DNA of 64,000 nucleotides from Neoarius graeffei (GCF_027579695.1 NC_083587.1:42884232-42948231); one strand, 5' to 3'. Numbered from the stretch's first letter, positions 1 to 11,350 are shown. A program made the numbers and translations. Notes: generated by a model from the letters alone, not told the origin.

Positions 1-101
1 TCTTTTTCTTAAAACGTTCTCCAACAATATACATTGGTACACAATTGTATTGAATGATCTACATGTACAAGCATGCCAAATAAGAGTACCACTTGCGCGT
101 C

Positions 102-151
<50 letters not shown>

Positions 152-930
152 TGCAGTGCATGTTTAGTTTGCAAGCGTAATCATATATTGCAGTATAATA
201 TTTGTACTTACTTACTTATTTTTTATAAACCAACCAACCAGCCAACCAACCACCTTCTTTCTGTCTAGCAGTAGCTTGCAGGGTCTATGCTATGTATCTA
301 TGTAATGTAATAATTATGTATCTATAAATGTAATCTATGCTCTCCATTTATTTATTTTCCCAGCTTCCACAACATATGTCTGGTTGTAAAATACCAATTA
401 CAATGAATTTTGAATGATTATTGAAGCGCATGCCCTGCCGCACAACCTATTGCCAGTCTACCCTTCTTCAGCCGTTCTCTGTCGCCATCTTTTGGATGGA
501 TATACACTTTGGCAGTTCACTCCTGTTTTAATCCATCTGCTGCGAAATACTCTTCATATTCACAGCCTATGCCTCAATATTACTTTCAATAATAGTGTAA
601 AATCCAAGTTGACTTCGCTGCTAATGATGATAATTTGGCCATGGCTGCTTTTCAGTAATGTTGATTTATAATGTCATTGTCCTGAGTGAAATGTAACACA
701 CTGAATCAAACTTCAGATGTATGTCTTATATGGCAGTAAAAGGAGAAATGGGGTATCATCAACTCAATGGTTTGTTGCACTAACCATACAGTAGGCTATA
801 ATGATTGGTATTGAAGTAGTACGGTTCGTCAAGGATTTTTTTTTTTAAGGATAAATTGAACTATTAATGGTTCATAGATTCCAGAAAGCATCTGGAACCC
901 TTTCTGATAGGAAAACGTGATAGGGTTTCA
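1..930. other. AT-rich intergenic sequence, no gene seen
   Basis: Apart from the GT microsatellite at 104-151, I see no coding exon, RNA gene or recognisable repeat end here. The short open frames are uninformative. Confidence 0.5.
104..151. repeat. (GT)n microsatellite
   Basis: About 24 uninterrupted GT units. Dinucleotide tracts of this kind are common in fish introns and intergenic DNA and are usually length-polymorphic. Confidence 0.95.
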
Positions 931-935
931 CATAA

Positions 936-1662
936 AGCCTTTAATATTTTTCAGATTTTTCAAGTATAGGTCATAAAAAGAATTTTCCCTGACACCCAGT
1001 TATTTTTGTTTAGTGGCCTGAAAACTACTGAATTCGAATCACAGATCCCAAATGTTATGATTTTTTTTTAATAGAACAATTAATTAATTTAGGGCCACGT
1101 GACCATAAATTCTCCACTATTTTTTCCTGCTTCACCATGACCCAATTCAAGATATTATGTCATGCATCACGTGGTAGGTTTTCCCCGTTCGCGCAAGGCA
1201 TTTGTGGGATACAAATTTGAAACAGGAGAGAAAATGGAGGACATGAGTGTGCGAATGAAACGTGGAAGACCGATTACAGTAATGGAAAGCGAGAAGAAAA
1301 GACGTTATGTTGCAAAGGAAAGGAAACGCAGGACAAAACTAATAAATATCGGCGGTCAGCGAGCACCTCGGTGTGATCAGCTGTTCATTTAGTGACAAGA
1401 TGATATACGGTAACTGTCAGTGCACGGTCAAGGTAAACCTGTGCATGTGCACACTGGACTTCCTCTGTCTGTGTGAGTGTGCAAAGCAAGCAATTTTGTG
1501 CACATTATTTGCTTGGGAATCCCCTCACATTAAATAACTTCCCAGCCACAGAATGGCCTGATATTTTGTTAGATAATACAGAAATAAACATATATCACAG
1601 TGACCAAATTTCAGAGGGAACTAAATTTCACTGATTTTATGAAATCAAAAGGCCGTCTCTCT
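936..1662 (+). mobile_element. TTAA-type DNA element, copy 1
   Basis: A 727-bp block that is closely similar along its length to the un-nested parts of the element at 17204-19533. Its right end is followed by TTAA at 1663-1666; the matching left TTAA is mutated. The ends carry an imperfect inverted repeat around GCCTTT...CAGATT. A TTAA target site is known for piggyBac and Kolobok superfamilies. I favour Kolobok because the internal ORF has a basic KERKRRTK-type segment, but no transposase core is present, so the copy is non-autonomous. Confidence 0.65.
1162..1392 (+). pseudogene. Small basic ORF inside TTAA element, copy 1 (76 aa)
   Basis: Open frame of 76 codons whose last 50 or so residues (MED...RGRP...KKRRYVAKERKRRTKLINIGGQRAP) recur with few changes in the second copy at 17764-18057. 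The segment is strongly basic and resembles the N-terminal region that precedes a longer protein in autonomous DNA transposons; here it stops at a TAG after ...CDQLFI. It is probably the remnant first coding segment of the parent transposase rather than a host gene. The function of the peptide is unknown. Confidence 0.45.
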
Positions 1663-2103
1663 TTAATGGTTCCCCTATCAAAACCACTGAAGAATTCTAA
1701 ATTGTCTAAGAATGTAATATTGAAAAATAGTGTGACTGATCCTCTTCTCTCACCTTGCAGGGTCTTTTTAGAATGTTTCATGATACCATTAGGTGGGCCT
1801 GCATCAATATAAACAGCATGTGTGACTGTGCTGTCCTATGGACCACTCTGAATTCTTTTTGGAGAGATATATGGCCAAAAGTATGAAGATACCGGAGTGC
1901 TGACCATCCTATTCCAAAACCAAGGGCATTAATATTGAATTGTTTGCCCTTCCTACGAGCCTCCTCTCTTCTGAAAAACTGTTCCACTGCCAAGGGTGTT
2001 CAGTACAGATGAGATCAGGGTTCTGTGCAGGCCACTCAAGTTCTTCAATCATTGCAAACCATGTTTGTACAGATCTCACTTTGTGCACAGAGGCATTGTT
2101 CAA

Positions 2104-2535
2104 TTAAATTCAACTCAATTTTATTTGTATAGTGCTTTAATTTAAGCTTATCCCTAATGAACAAGCCAAAAGTGTCAGTGGCAAGGAAAATCTCCCTGAG
2201 GCAACAAGAGGAAGAAACTTGGAGAGCAACCAGACTCAAAAGGGAACCCATGCTCATGGTGACAGAGGACAAGTTTTAAGTTTCAGTTTCTTGTATCAAA
2301 CTGAAGTTATCAATTGTTCAATGATAGGGACATGAGTGTAAAAGGTTCTTAGCAATTGCTGAAAGAACGTCCAGAGCTATCTCAGGGGTGTTTGTCCACA
2401 GCAAACTCATGGTGAGCTGTAGGCTATCCAGCAAGGCTTCTTCAGCAGCAGTGAGTGATTTTTCAGAAGAGCGAGGCTCCAAGCCAAACTGGGTCCATCA
2501 GGATGAATCAGGCAGGTCCAGAGGGCAGGCGGGTA
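2104..2535 (+). repeat. Dispersed fish repeat (TTTATTTGTATAG family), partial
   Basis: Starts with the TTTATTTGTATAGTGCTT motif and continues with AAGGAAAA, CCAGACTCAAAAGGGAACCC and CAGGTCC...GGGCAG blocks. The same blocks occur in the same order in the 669-bp insertion at 45091-45759. It is interrupted on the right by the Tc1 element. I recognise it as an abundant interspersed repeat of fish but cannot assign it to a transposon class. Confidence 0.6.
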
Positions 2536-2851
2536 CAGTGCCTTCCATGATTATTGGCACCCCTTGGAAAGATTGGTAAAAAGGGTTTTTAAAAATCCAC
2601 TTTTTGGTGAAGTAGCTTCATCTCACACTGAAAAAAAAAGAGAAAAAGCAGCAGTGAGTGATTTTTCAGAAGAGCGAGGCTCCAAGCCACACTGGGTCCA
2701 TCAGGATGAATCAGGCAGGTCCAGAGGGCAGGCGGGTACAGTGCCTTCCACGATTATTGGCACCCCTTGGAAAGATTGGTAAAAAGGGTTTTTAAAAATC
2801 CACTTTTTGGTGAAGTAGCTTCATCTCACACTGAAAAAAAAGAGAAAAAGC
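2444..2851 (+). repeat. 204-bp tandem duplication over a Tc1 end
   Basis: Sequence from 2444 is repeated from 2648 with few differences. The unit begins in the host repeat, crosses the Tc1 left end and includes about 110 bp of the Tc1 terminal repeat, so the left terminus of the transposon is present twice. Confidence 0.85.
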
Positions 2852-3084
2852 CAACCTTTATTTGAAATAAGTGTATTCGGAGAAAAACAAACCCTTCATC
2901 AAGAAATAATAATTTTCAGCAAAAACACATGTTCTACTATTATTGACACTCCTGGATTTAATAATTTGTACAACCTCCCTTTGCCAGTAAAACAGCACTG
3001 AGTCTTCTCTCATAATATTGTATAAGTTTGGAAAATACAGAGCAGGGCATCTGAGACCATTCCTCTTTTCAGAATATCTCCAGA

Positions 3085-3336
3085 TCATCCATGCTCTCTC
3101 CTGTTCATGCTCCTCTTCAGCTCACCCCATGGGTTTTCAATGGGGTTCAGGTCAGGGGACTGAGATGGCCAGGGCAGAAGCTTGATTCTGTGGTCAGCAA
3201 ACCATTTTTGTTTTGATTTGGACATATGCTTCGGATCATTGTCCTCCTGGAAGACCCAGTGATGACCCAGTTTTAGTTTTCTGTCAGAGGCAGCCAGATT
3301 TAGATTTAAAATGCCCTGGTATTTCATGAAGTCCAT
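3085..3336 (-). pseudogene. Tc1 transposase fragment, catalytic C-terminal part
   Basis: The frame reads ...HWVFQEDNDPKH...KLLPWPSQSPDLNPIENPWGELKR..., which contains the second catalytic Asp (DNDPKH) and the Glu (NPIEN) of a DD34E Tc1/mariner transposase. The helix-turn-helix half lies upstream on the same strand in other frames (within about 3616-3780), so the gene is frameshifted and cannot give a full protein. Confidence 0.85.
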
Positions 3337-3803
3337 GATGCCATGTACCCTAACAAGGTTTCCAGGGCCTTTGGAGGAAAAATCAGCCCCAAAATATCAC
3401 AGAACTTCCACTCCATTTTACAGTTGGGATAGGGTTCTTTTGATTATAGCCATCCATCTTTTAGGCCAAATCCACCTTGAGTGTTTATTGCCAAAAAGCT
3501 CCATTTTTGTTACATCAGACCATAAATCACAGTTCCAGTCAAAGTTGTAGTCGTGTTTCGCAAACTTCAGGTGCTTTTGTTTGTGGTGAACTGAAAGAAA
3601 AGGCTTTTTTATGGCTTACTTTCCAAATAATCTGTTGGCATGGAGGTGGCATCTGATGATAGTTTTGGAGACTTGGAAATGCCAAGATTTTACTTTTTCT
3701 TGTAATTCACCAACAGTGATCCTTGGGCGATTTTTTTTTGTCTCTCTTACCAAACTTGGGTCCCCTTCCAGGCAAGTTTGTAACTGGTCCAGTTGGTGTC
3801 TAC

Positions 3804-3859
<56 letters not shown>
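3804..3859. repeat. (TTA)n microsatellite
   Basis: About 18 TTA units inside the degenerate Tc1 transposase coding region; its translation gives a poly-Ile run that is not a real protein. Confidence 0.95.
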
Positions 3860-4371
3860 GCCCTAACAGTAGAAATGGGCATTTTCTAGCAAGTAGCTTT
3901 TTTTTTTTATAACCACTCCCTCACTTATGAAGGTCAACACATTTCTACCTCTTTTGGCTTGTGTGTTCTCTTATCTTTCCCATGTTGATGGATGATTAAG
4001 GGAATTTGGCCTCTGTGTCACCTCATATTTGTACCCCAGTTAATCAGGAAGTCATGGATTACAGCTTGAAAATTTGGACATACTCCAGTCAACTAAAAAA
4101 TGTACAATTTAAATGGGAAACATGCGTCAGTCACAAAGTATTCACTTTTATTTCCAGGGGTGCCAATAATAGTGGCACATTTTTTGTTGAAAATAATTAT
4201 TGCTTGATGAGGGATTTGTTTTTCTCTGAATAAACTAATTTCAATTAAAGATTAGATTTTTCTCTTTTTTTTCAGTGTGAGATAAAGCTACTTCACCAAA
4301 AGGTGGATTTTTTTTCTAATCCTTTTTACTGTTCTTTACAAGGGGTGTCAATAATCATGGAGGGGACTGTA

Positions 4372-5440
4372 TAACACAGATTATTATGCATACTTTTGTA
4401 TATTATAGTACATTGTGTGCAGAGTGCAAGCAAAAACTAGCCATTATAGCATCACAAAAAGGGAAAGCCAGAAGGTAACACAGACATGAGGGCACCATAG
4501 GACATAAAGCGGCCAGCTATGCTACTCTTTACAATCCTGAGTGAATGTAAATGTCTTGCTGGAACAGGTCTCAGCTAGCCTCTTAGGTCCACTGAAAGGG
4601 AGTCTTAATGCTACAGCATACAAAGACATTCTAGACAATAGATATCCAACTTTATGACAACAGTTTGGGGAAGGTCGACATACAGTCTGTGTTATGGTTA
4701 GGTGTCCACATACTTCTGACCATATAGTGTGCTTAGAGAAATTTATCAAAAACATTATTCCAAATGAATGAGCAAGGCTTCCAAAAAGGAACTTACATGG
4801 AACCTTCTATAAAAGAGAAACCCTCTGTTATAGGGTTCAAGATGAGATTCAACAAGTTTCAAATAGTAACAGTGACTCAGCCATGAAATGGTAGGCCATG
4901 AATAGCTCATAGAGCTCTTCATCAGGAGCTTCATAAAATTGGTTTCCATGGCCAAGCAGCTGCACACAAGAATAAGATTTCTCGGATCACTGCCAAGCAT
5001 CAGTTGGAGTAGTGTAGGGGCCAAAGTACTCGTATACTTCCATAGACATGGCTTTGTGCAATGTGAACATGGATGTGTGCATGAGTGTCTCCAAAGTATA
5101 CTCAGTTTTCTACTGTTGCAAATGCATCTCAGCACATAAGCTGAACACATATCACTATGCACTACTACTGAATCAGGGTATTACTGCATGCTCAGTTCTG
5201 CACATGCAGAGTCAACGTGCACAAGTCCACACAGACACAAAATTTAGGTGCTGAGGCTGCTACACATGACTAGGCCCCTTAGTTCCAATGAAAGAAGTCA
5301 TAGGCTGTCTGCTCAGGCCCCCCTAGTGGTATAGACGCTGGTGAATATACGGTAGTCTGAATACTGTGGGAAAATAGTTTCATAAAGAAAATAGCAACAA
5401 TATCAACAAAAACTGCACGTCACCCTTCAAAGTAATAAAT
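4372..5440. other. Unassigned intergenic DNA
   Basis: No splice-supported exon or transposon terminus could be identified. The longest open frame (4755-5162, minus) has no recognisable motif. Confidence 0.4.
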
Positions 5441-5442
5441 TG

Positions 5443-5760
5443 TCTGTCCACATATGAAATCTGTGATCTGGATCAGCAGCAAAAGTCATAGCAACTTAAT
5501 TCAGCCCAGAAGTATTTTTCATGTGAAATTTGGTGATGATTGGTTGAAAACTGAGGGAGAAATAAGTGACTGAAAAAATGCCAGTTTTTCATGGATCATT
5601 CCAGTTCAGTGATCCAGATCAACACCAAAAGTCATAGCAAATTAAATCAGCCCAGAGGTATTCTGCAAGTGAAACATGGTGATGATCGGTTGAAAACTAA
5701 GGGAGAAATAGTATTCTAAAACGTTAGGAAAATAATAATAATAATAAGAAGAAGTAGAAG
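5443..5760 (+). repeat. Dispersed repeat with two internal units (GATCTGGATCAGCA type)
   Basis: Two similar units of about 125 bp (GTGATC(T/C)(G/A)GATCA...GGTTGAAAACT...GGGAGAAATA) followed by a short A/T-rich microsatellite. Related units recur at 8040-8330 and 8337-8560, showing a dispersed family. Class unknown. Confidence 0.6.
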
Positions 5761-5953
5761 AAGAAAAATAAAGTCGAAAGATCCTGAGAGAGAGTAACAA
5801 TTTGCACTACCCGCTGCTATTAATAGACTGTGACTAAAGTCACAGTTATTTGCTCTAGCTTTCACCAACCGGAATGTCTGGTCACTGTACCTGTCAGGGA
5901 TGGGTGGAGACAAATGTATGTGCAGAAGATATTTATTAAGAAAAGTGCAATCA

Positions 5954-6330
5954 CAGGCGGCACGGTGGTGTAGTGGTTAGCGCTGTCACCTCACAGCAAG
6001 AAGGTCCGGGTTCGAGCCCTGTGGCTGACGAGGGCCTTTCTGTGCGGAGTTTGCATGTTATCCCCGTGTCCGTGTGGGTTTCCTCCGGGTGCTCCGGTTT
6101 CCCCCACAGTCCAAAGACATGCAGGTTAGGTTAACTGGTGACTCTAAATTGACCGTAGGTGTGAATGTGAGTGTGAATGGTTGTCTGTGTCTATGTGTCA
6201 GCCCTGTGATGACCTGGCGACTTGTCCAGGGTGTACCCCGCCTTTCACCCGTAGTCAGCTGGGATAGGCTCCAGCTTGCCTGCGACCCTGTAGAACAGGA
6301 TAAAGCGGCTAGAGATAATGAGATGAGATG
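5954..6330 (+). mobile_element. tRNA-derived SINE, full length
   Basis: Begins GGCGGCACGGTGGTGTAGTG with an A-box-like TGGTGTAGTGG and B-box-like GGTTCGAGCCC, has the DANA/Mermaid-like body, and ends in GAGATGAGATG. Flanked by a 15-bp target-site duplication AGAAAAGTGCAATCA at 5939-5953 and 6331-6345, so the insertion is intact and fairly recent. Confidence 0.95.
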
Positions 6331-6710
6331 AGAAAAGTGCAATCAGGCAAACAGTCCAAATTGGCAGGCATAAATTAGAAATGATAAACAAGCAGTAGGT
6401 CGAGTGAGGCACAAACAGAATATTATAGGCACAGACAAAGGCAGATTCAAAGAATGAAGAACAGTAAGTAGGAATTCAGAAACCAGAAAATGAAAACAAT
6501 GCACAGCTCAGAAATATGTCTAAACAACTCAATACTTTGCAACCTGAGTTAATCTTTGGCGTCCTTATACATGCACGCTGATTGCGCCTTAATCCAGTGC
6601 TAGTGTGAGTCATTAGTGGGTGCACACACGCGAATCAGTTCACAACTTGCACCGTCCAGCATGCACGCGAGAGTCAGTGAGCACACGCGGGTGTGACGGT
6701 ATCATATAGC

Positions 6711-7921
6711 AGGGGATTTCAACCTTTTCTACTTTGAGGCCCACCTATTCAAATTTGTAGCAAGTCAGGGCCCATTAAAAAATATCCCCAATTATTTTGG
6801 CTCATCTATTCTATTAGAATCTAATAATCTATTGTAAGGTGTATTAATGGGATGCAACATCACTCCCTGTTACAGATGTGAGCCCAGGAATTAAATAAAT
6901 GCAATAAAAACAAAATGTTTTTAACTGTAGGTATTGTATTTAAAACTGTATGGATGTGCCAGAAGCCAACATAAAACCATGCATGCAGGGCATTCTCAGT
7001 CAAAAGGGATTAATAATCCAAAAGTGGAGTCTGGTCCATTAACACAAGAACTTATTGCCATGTTTGTGTTCAGCAAACAAGCAAGTTATTAAAACTAAGA
7101 AGTACATTCAAAAGAAGTGAATATAGAAACCACTCAGTGGGATAGATCTTTACATGTTAGCAAAGAAGGATTTTTCCTATGAGTTTGGAAAATTATCCAT
7201 CCGTTGAGTTCCCCGACATCTCAGACTACCTGGTGCTGCAGACATCATTTTACATGGACAAACAAATGAAAAGCATGGAGGCCTACAACTTTTTATATGT
7301 AGCTGAGTTAAAGATCTGGGGATCAGGACACTACAAGACAGATGGTGGTAGACGGATCTAAGTGCAGGAAGAGTGTTTATTAGCAGGCGTGATATTTACA
7401 AAAACAAAAGCAAAACCAAAAAGTATTTAATCAGTGTTATAAACATGGCTAAGAACAAATGTGACCATGATAATGATAATACTTTGCAAAGCCTCTGTGA
7501 AAACAGCTTCCGTATCTGTGTGTGCTGATTGCACTCAAGTCATTATCAGGTGTTTCCCATAACGTCTGGTTCCCAAGAGTGCGCACAATGCGCTCCGTGA
7601 GCATGTGCGGCCACTCAAGCTGCACTAGATTCAAGTGCACAAAGGTGTGACAGTCATGTGCTCACCTGCTGTGTGACCACAACTTTTAGATCATGTGTGT
7701 ATCACCGTGCATCACCACCAAAATGCCTCATTTTCATCGATAACACATCACAAAGCATCGCGAGCTGTAGTGTGACTGTAGCTTAATGAGGCGGATGTGA
7801 TGTTGGATATTGTACCCTACTACAAGTAAAAATTAGCTTCAACTTGAAAAAAATTTGCGGCCCACTTGATGGCGCTTTGCAGCCCATTAATGGGCCGTGG
7901 TCCAGTGATTCAGAAACACTG
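6711..7921. mobile_element. hAT-like non-autonomous element
   Basis: The left end (CAGGGGATTTCAACC...GAGGCCCACC) and right end (GGGCCGTGG...TTCAGAAACACTG) are inverted and of the type seen in fish hAT elements that begin near CAGGGGTTCTCAACC. Eight-base flanks TCATATAG and CCCTATAG are only partly alike, so the age is considerable. It contains the fragment at 7179-7361. Confidence 0.6.
7179..7361 (+). pseudogene. Fragment of a transposon-associated SWIM/YqaJ-type protein
   Basis: The frame reads PSVEFPDISDYLVLQTSFYMDKQMKSMEAYNFL, which resembles the conserved N-terminal block of long uncharacterised proteins abundant in fish genomes that also carry SWIM zinc-finger and YqaJ-type nuclease domains. 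Only about 45 residues are present, followed by unrelated sequence and a stop. A different part of the same kind of protein is found at 63284-63475. Assignment rests on remembered family similarity. Confidence 0.45.
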
Positions 7922-8570
7922 CCCTATAGATCTGGAATGGTAAGAGATAAAGAATGATGCTTAGTGAGGAAAAGTTGTGCCCTGCTGCCCTTAACAAAAT
8001 TTAAAAAATTATGGAAAAAATTATGAAAATTGACAGAGTTATAAGTGATTGAAAAAAGCCAGTTTTTCATGGACCTTTCCGGTTTGGTGATCTGGATCAG
8101 CAGCAAAAGTCAAAACAACTTAATTCAGCCCAGAGATATTCTTCATGTGAAATTTGGTGATGGTTGGTTGAAAACTGAGGGAGAAATAGCTTCCTAAAAA
8201 TGTTAGGGTAATAATAAGAAGAAGAAGAAGAAGAAAGAAGAAGAAGAAGAAGAAGAACTAGATAGATATTGTGTCTAAAGTCACAGTGATTTGTGTTAGC
8301 TCTTACAAACTGGGACATCTGGTCACCGTACCCTATAGATCCAGAATGGTAAGAGATAGAGAATGATGCTTAGTGAGGAAAAAATCCCGTTTTTCATGGA
8401 TTGTTCCGGTTCGGTGATCCAGATCAGCACCAAAAGTCATAGCAACCTAAGTCAGCCCAGAGGGAGTCTTCATGTGAAATTTGGTGATGACTGGTTGAAA
8501 ACTGAGGGAGAAACAGCGTCCTAAAAAACGTTAGGAGAAAAATATAATAATAATGATAATAAGAAGAATA
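7922..8570 (+). repeat. Dispersed GATCTGGATCAGCA-type repeat, two units
   Basis: Contains units at about 8040-8215 and 8385-8540 similar to 5443-5720, separated by a (GAA)n tract and a shared block around GTCACAGTGATTTG. The SINE at 8571 is inserted in it; the family's block resumes at about 8946. Confidence 0.55.
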
Positions 8571-8945
8571 GGGCAGCATGGTGGTATAGTGGTTAGCGCT
8601 GTCGCCTCACAGCAAGAAGGTCCTGGGTTCAAGCCCCGGGGCCGGCAAGGGCCTTTCTGTGTGGAGTTTGCATGTTCTCCCCGTGTCCGCGTGGGTTTCC
8701 TCCGGGTGCTCCGGTTTCCCCCACAGTCCAAAGACATGCAGGTTAGGTTAACTGGTGACTCTAAATTGACCGTAGGTGTGAATGTGAGTGTGAATGGTTG
8801 TCTGTGTCTATGTGTCAGCCCTGTGATGACCTGGCGACTTGTCCAGGGTGTACCCGGCCTTTCGCCCGTAGTCAGCTGGGATAGGCTCCAGCTTGCCTGC
8901 GACCCTGTAGAAGTATAAAGCGGCTAGAGATAATGAGATGAGATG
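8571..8945 (+). mobile_element. tRNA-derived SINE, full length
   Basis: Same family as at 5954. The 13-bp target-site duplication AATAAGAAGAATA is at 8558-8570 and 8946-8958. The tail is short (GAGATGAGATG). Confidence 0.95.
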
Positions 8946-9449
8946 AATAAGAAGAATAAAGTAGAAAGATCCTGAGTGAGAGTAACAATTTGTGCCAGCA
9001 CTACTAGCGCAAAGTGATTAACCAAGAAAGCATAATATTATAAAGCATAATATTCTAAAACCATCGTGTTTCTTTCTAGACACTGAATTGAGTATATGCA
9101 CATGATTTTCCTGTTGGTTCTTTCATTTATGGGATTTGGCACATGCCCTTATCCAGTGCGACTTACAGAAATGCTTTGAAGTCTGTATCAGGAACTGTAT
9201 CCTCATACTGGTTCTCTATGTCAAAGACTAAGAGTTCTACCAGTCTAAAATCCCTGTTGAGGCAGGTTAGTACAGTAGTAATAATGTAATTATTGTACAA
9301 TTTTAACATTTTAAAAGTTTTATTAGACATAAATAAATGGTTTATTATTATCCTTTTTGAACATATAACATTTCGTGAACATTTAGTTTGGTAATCTGGA
9401 TATATTAGCCTTTGTATAACATTTAATAATACAGTATCAGGGTTCTAAC

Positions 9450-9905
9450 TAGACCAAAATATCAGCATAGTGGCACCAGTTATAATGGCCGGCGGTTCGA
9501 GGGCCTGAGGTGGTTTGAGGAACGGTATTCTTAAATTGTTGCACTGTTTGCCCATGCAGTCTTTCACAGAGCAGTGAACCCCTCCCCATCTTTGCTTCTG
9601 AGAGACTCCGCCTCTCTGGGATGCTTTTTTTTATTATTATTATTTTATACCCAATCATGTTACTGAATTGTTGCCAATGAACCAAATTAGGTTTTTTTTG
9701 TTTGTTTTTTTAGCACTGCACAAATTTTTCTGTCTTTTGTTGCCCCTGTCCCAACTTTTTGGAAACATGTTGCTGACATCAAATTAAAAATTTTCAAAAA
9801 CAATAAAATTTCTCAGTTTCAACATTTGATATGTTGTCTTTGTACTATTTTCAATGAAATATAGGGTTTCCATGATTTGCAGATGATTGCATTCTGTTTT
9901 TATTG
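9450..9905 (-). mobile_element. Degenerate Tc1-like DNA transposon end
   Basis: Contains TGTCCCAACTTTTTGGAAAC and the TTGCATTCTGTTTTTATT block that also mark the ends of the Tc1 family at 21056-22648, plus a short antisense frame (AEAKMGRGSLL...) resembling the start of such transposases. It is truncated and has no intact gene. Confidence 0.5.
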
Positions 9906-9955
9906 TTTGTATGTCATCCTTATTTATTGTTTTGTTACTTAAAACTTAATGTTTA

Positions 9956-9957
<2 letters not shown>

Positions 9958-10031
<74 letters not shown>
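9958..10031. repeat. (TTA)n/(ATA)n microsatellite
   Basis: A TTA tract (to about 10001) is followed by its complement ATA tract, forming a potential hairpin just upstream of a SINE. Confidence 0.9.
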
Positions 10032-10032
<1 letters not shown>

Positions 10033-10395
10033 GGCAGCATGGTGGTCTAACGGTTAGTACTGTTGCCTCACAGCAAGAAGGTTCTGGGTTCAAGCCCAGT
10101 GGCCAATGGGGGCCTTTCTGTGTAGAGTTTGCATGCTCTCCCAGTGTCGGCGTGGGTTTCCTCCGGGTGCTCCGGTTTCCCCCAAAGGCATGTGGGTTAG
10201 GTTAATTGGTGGCTCTAAATTGACCGTAGGTGTGAGTGTGAATGGTTGTCTGTGTCTATGTGTCAGCCCTGTGATGACCTGGCGACTTGTCCAGGGTGTA
10301 CCCCGCCTTTCGCCCATAGTCAGCTGGGATAGGCTCCAGCTTGCCTGCGACCCTGTAGAAGGATAAAGCGGCTAGAGATGAAATGAGATAATAAT
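10032..10395 (+). mobile_element. tRNA-derived SINE, divergent subfamily
   Basis: Head reads GGCAGCATGGTGGTCTAACG rather than GGCGGCACGGTGGTGTAGTG and the body shares several private changes with the next copy at 10397, so these two form a subfamily. Confidence 0.9.
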
Positions 10396-10396
10396 A

Positions 10397-10637
10397 GGCA
10401 GCATGGTGGTCTAACGGTTAGTACTGTTGCCTCACAGCAAGAAGGTTCTGGGTTCAAGCCCAGTGGCCGATGGGGGCCTTTCTGTGTAGAGTTTGCATGC
10501 TCTCCCAGTGTCGGCGTGGGTTTCCTCCGGGTGCTCCGGTTTCCCCCAAAGACATGTGGGTTAGGTTAATTGGTGGCTCTAAATTGACCGTAGGTGTGAA
10601 TGGATGTTTGTCCCTATGGGTCAGCCTTGCGATAACC
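10397..10637 (+). mobile_element. tRNA-derived SINE, 3'-truncated
   Basis: Nearly identical to the previous copy over its first 200 bp, then breaks off at GATAACCTG. The sequence immediately following (10638-10698) repeats that found before the first copy at 9906-9963. Confidence 0.85.
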
Positions 10638-10710
10638 TGTTTGTATGTCATCCTTATTTATTGTTTTGTTACTTAAAAATTAATGTTTAATTTATTAATA
10701 ATAAAAAAAT

Positions 10711-11092
10711 AGGCGGCACGATGGTGTACTGGTTAGCGCTGTCGCCTCACAGCAAGAAGGTCCGGGTTCGAGCCCCGTGGCCGGCGAGGGCCTTTCTGTG
10801 TAGAGTTTGCATGTTCTCCCCGTGTCCGCGTGGGTTTCCTCCGGGTGCTCCGGTTTCCCCCACAGTCCAAAGACATGCAGGTTAGGTTAACTGGTGACTC
10901 TAAATTGACCGTAGGTGTGAATGTGAGTGTGAATGGTTGTCTGTGTCTATGTGTCAGCCCTGTGATGACCTGGCGACTTGTCCAGGGTGTACCCCGCCTT
11001 TCGCCCGTAGTCAGCTGGGATAGGCTCCAGCTTGCCTGCGACCCTGTAGAACAGGATAAAGCGGCTACAGATAATGAGATGAGATGAGATAA
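10711..11092 (+). mobile_element. tRNA-derived SINE, full length
   Basis: Standard subfamily (GGCGGCACGATGGTGTACTG head, GAGATGAGATGAGAT tail). It ends about 240 bp before the bloc1s5 start codon and so forms the upstream border of the putative promoter. Confidence 0.95.
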
Positions 11093-11331
11093 TAATGCAC
11101 TCCAGGCCACTAGGTGGCGGTAATGCGACAAAAGGCAGTCTGTCAAACACCATAAAAGTGGTTGTTGCTGTTGGAAATCTGTCGTTAGACTCGGTTACTA
11201 ATTTAAATCCAGTTGTATTATTTCAAACTGTAATGTTTTAGTGTCATGTACTGTGTGAAGTTACCTTTATCGTGATTTGTATAAGCGGGAAACAACCCAA
11301 GCATTCGGAGTCATTATTTTCTCCGGTTAAC
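11093..11331 (+). promoter_or_regulatory. Putative bloc1s5 promoter and 5' UTR
   Basis: The 239 bases between the upstream SINE and the start codon are the only unique sequence before the gene. They include a CTCF-like core CCACTAGGTGGCGG at about 11108-11121. No TATA box is evident. The frame upstream of the ATG is open to a TAG at 11239 without another in-frame ATG. Inferred from position only. Confidence 0.35.
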
Positions 11332-11350
11332 ATGGATAAAATCGGTCACG
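11332..11350 (+). CDS. bloc1s5: bloc1s5 coding exon 1
   Basis: Encodes MDKIGH plus the first base of an Asp codon. The donor is CACG|GTGAGT. Chosen because G joined to AT of exon 2 restores the conserved D-x-G-D-I motif. Confidence 0.75.

Larger units (their letters stand above)
2536..4369 (-). mobile_element. Tc1-like transposon, inactive
   Basis: Ends are inverted repeats beginning CAGTGCCTTCCATGATTA on the left and its near-complement on the right, flanked by TA (2534-2535 and 4370-4371). Allowing for the 204-bp duplication the element is about 1630 bp, the usual Tc1 size. The transposase reads on the minus strand but is broken by frameshifts, and a TTA microsatellite (3804-3859) has expanded inside the coding part. 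Confidence 0.85.

Noticed and set aside
3611-3889. Frames with long poly-Ile runs on both strands.
   Set aside because: Translation of the TTA microsatellite inside a dead Tc1.
5954-6060. tRNA-like SINE heads as functional tRNA genes.
   Set aside because: A- and B-box-like motifs are present but no complete cloverleaf with acceptor stem is evident, and the units continue into a SINE body.
1-11092. Search for eef1e1, a neighbour of bloc1s5 in human.
   Set aside because: No exon resembling it was recognised upstream of bloc1s5 in this window.
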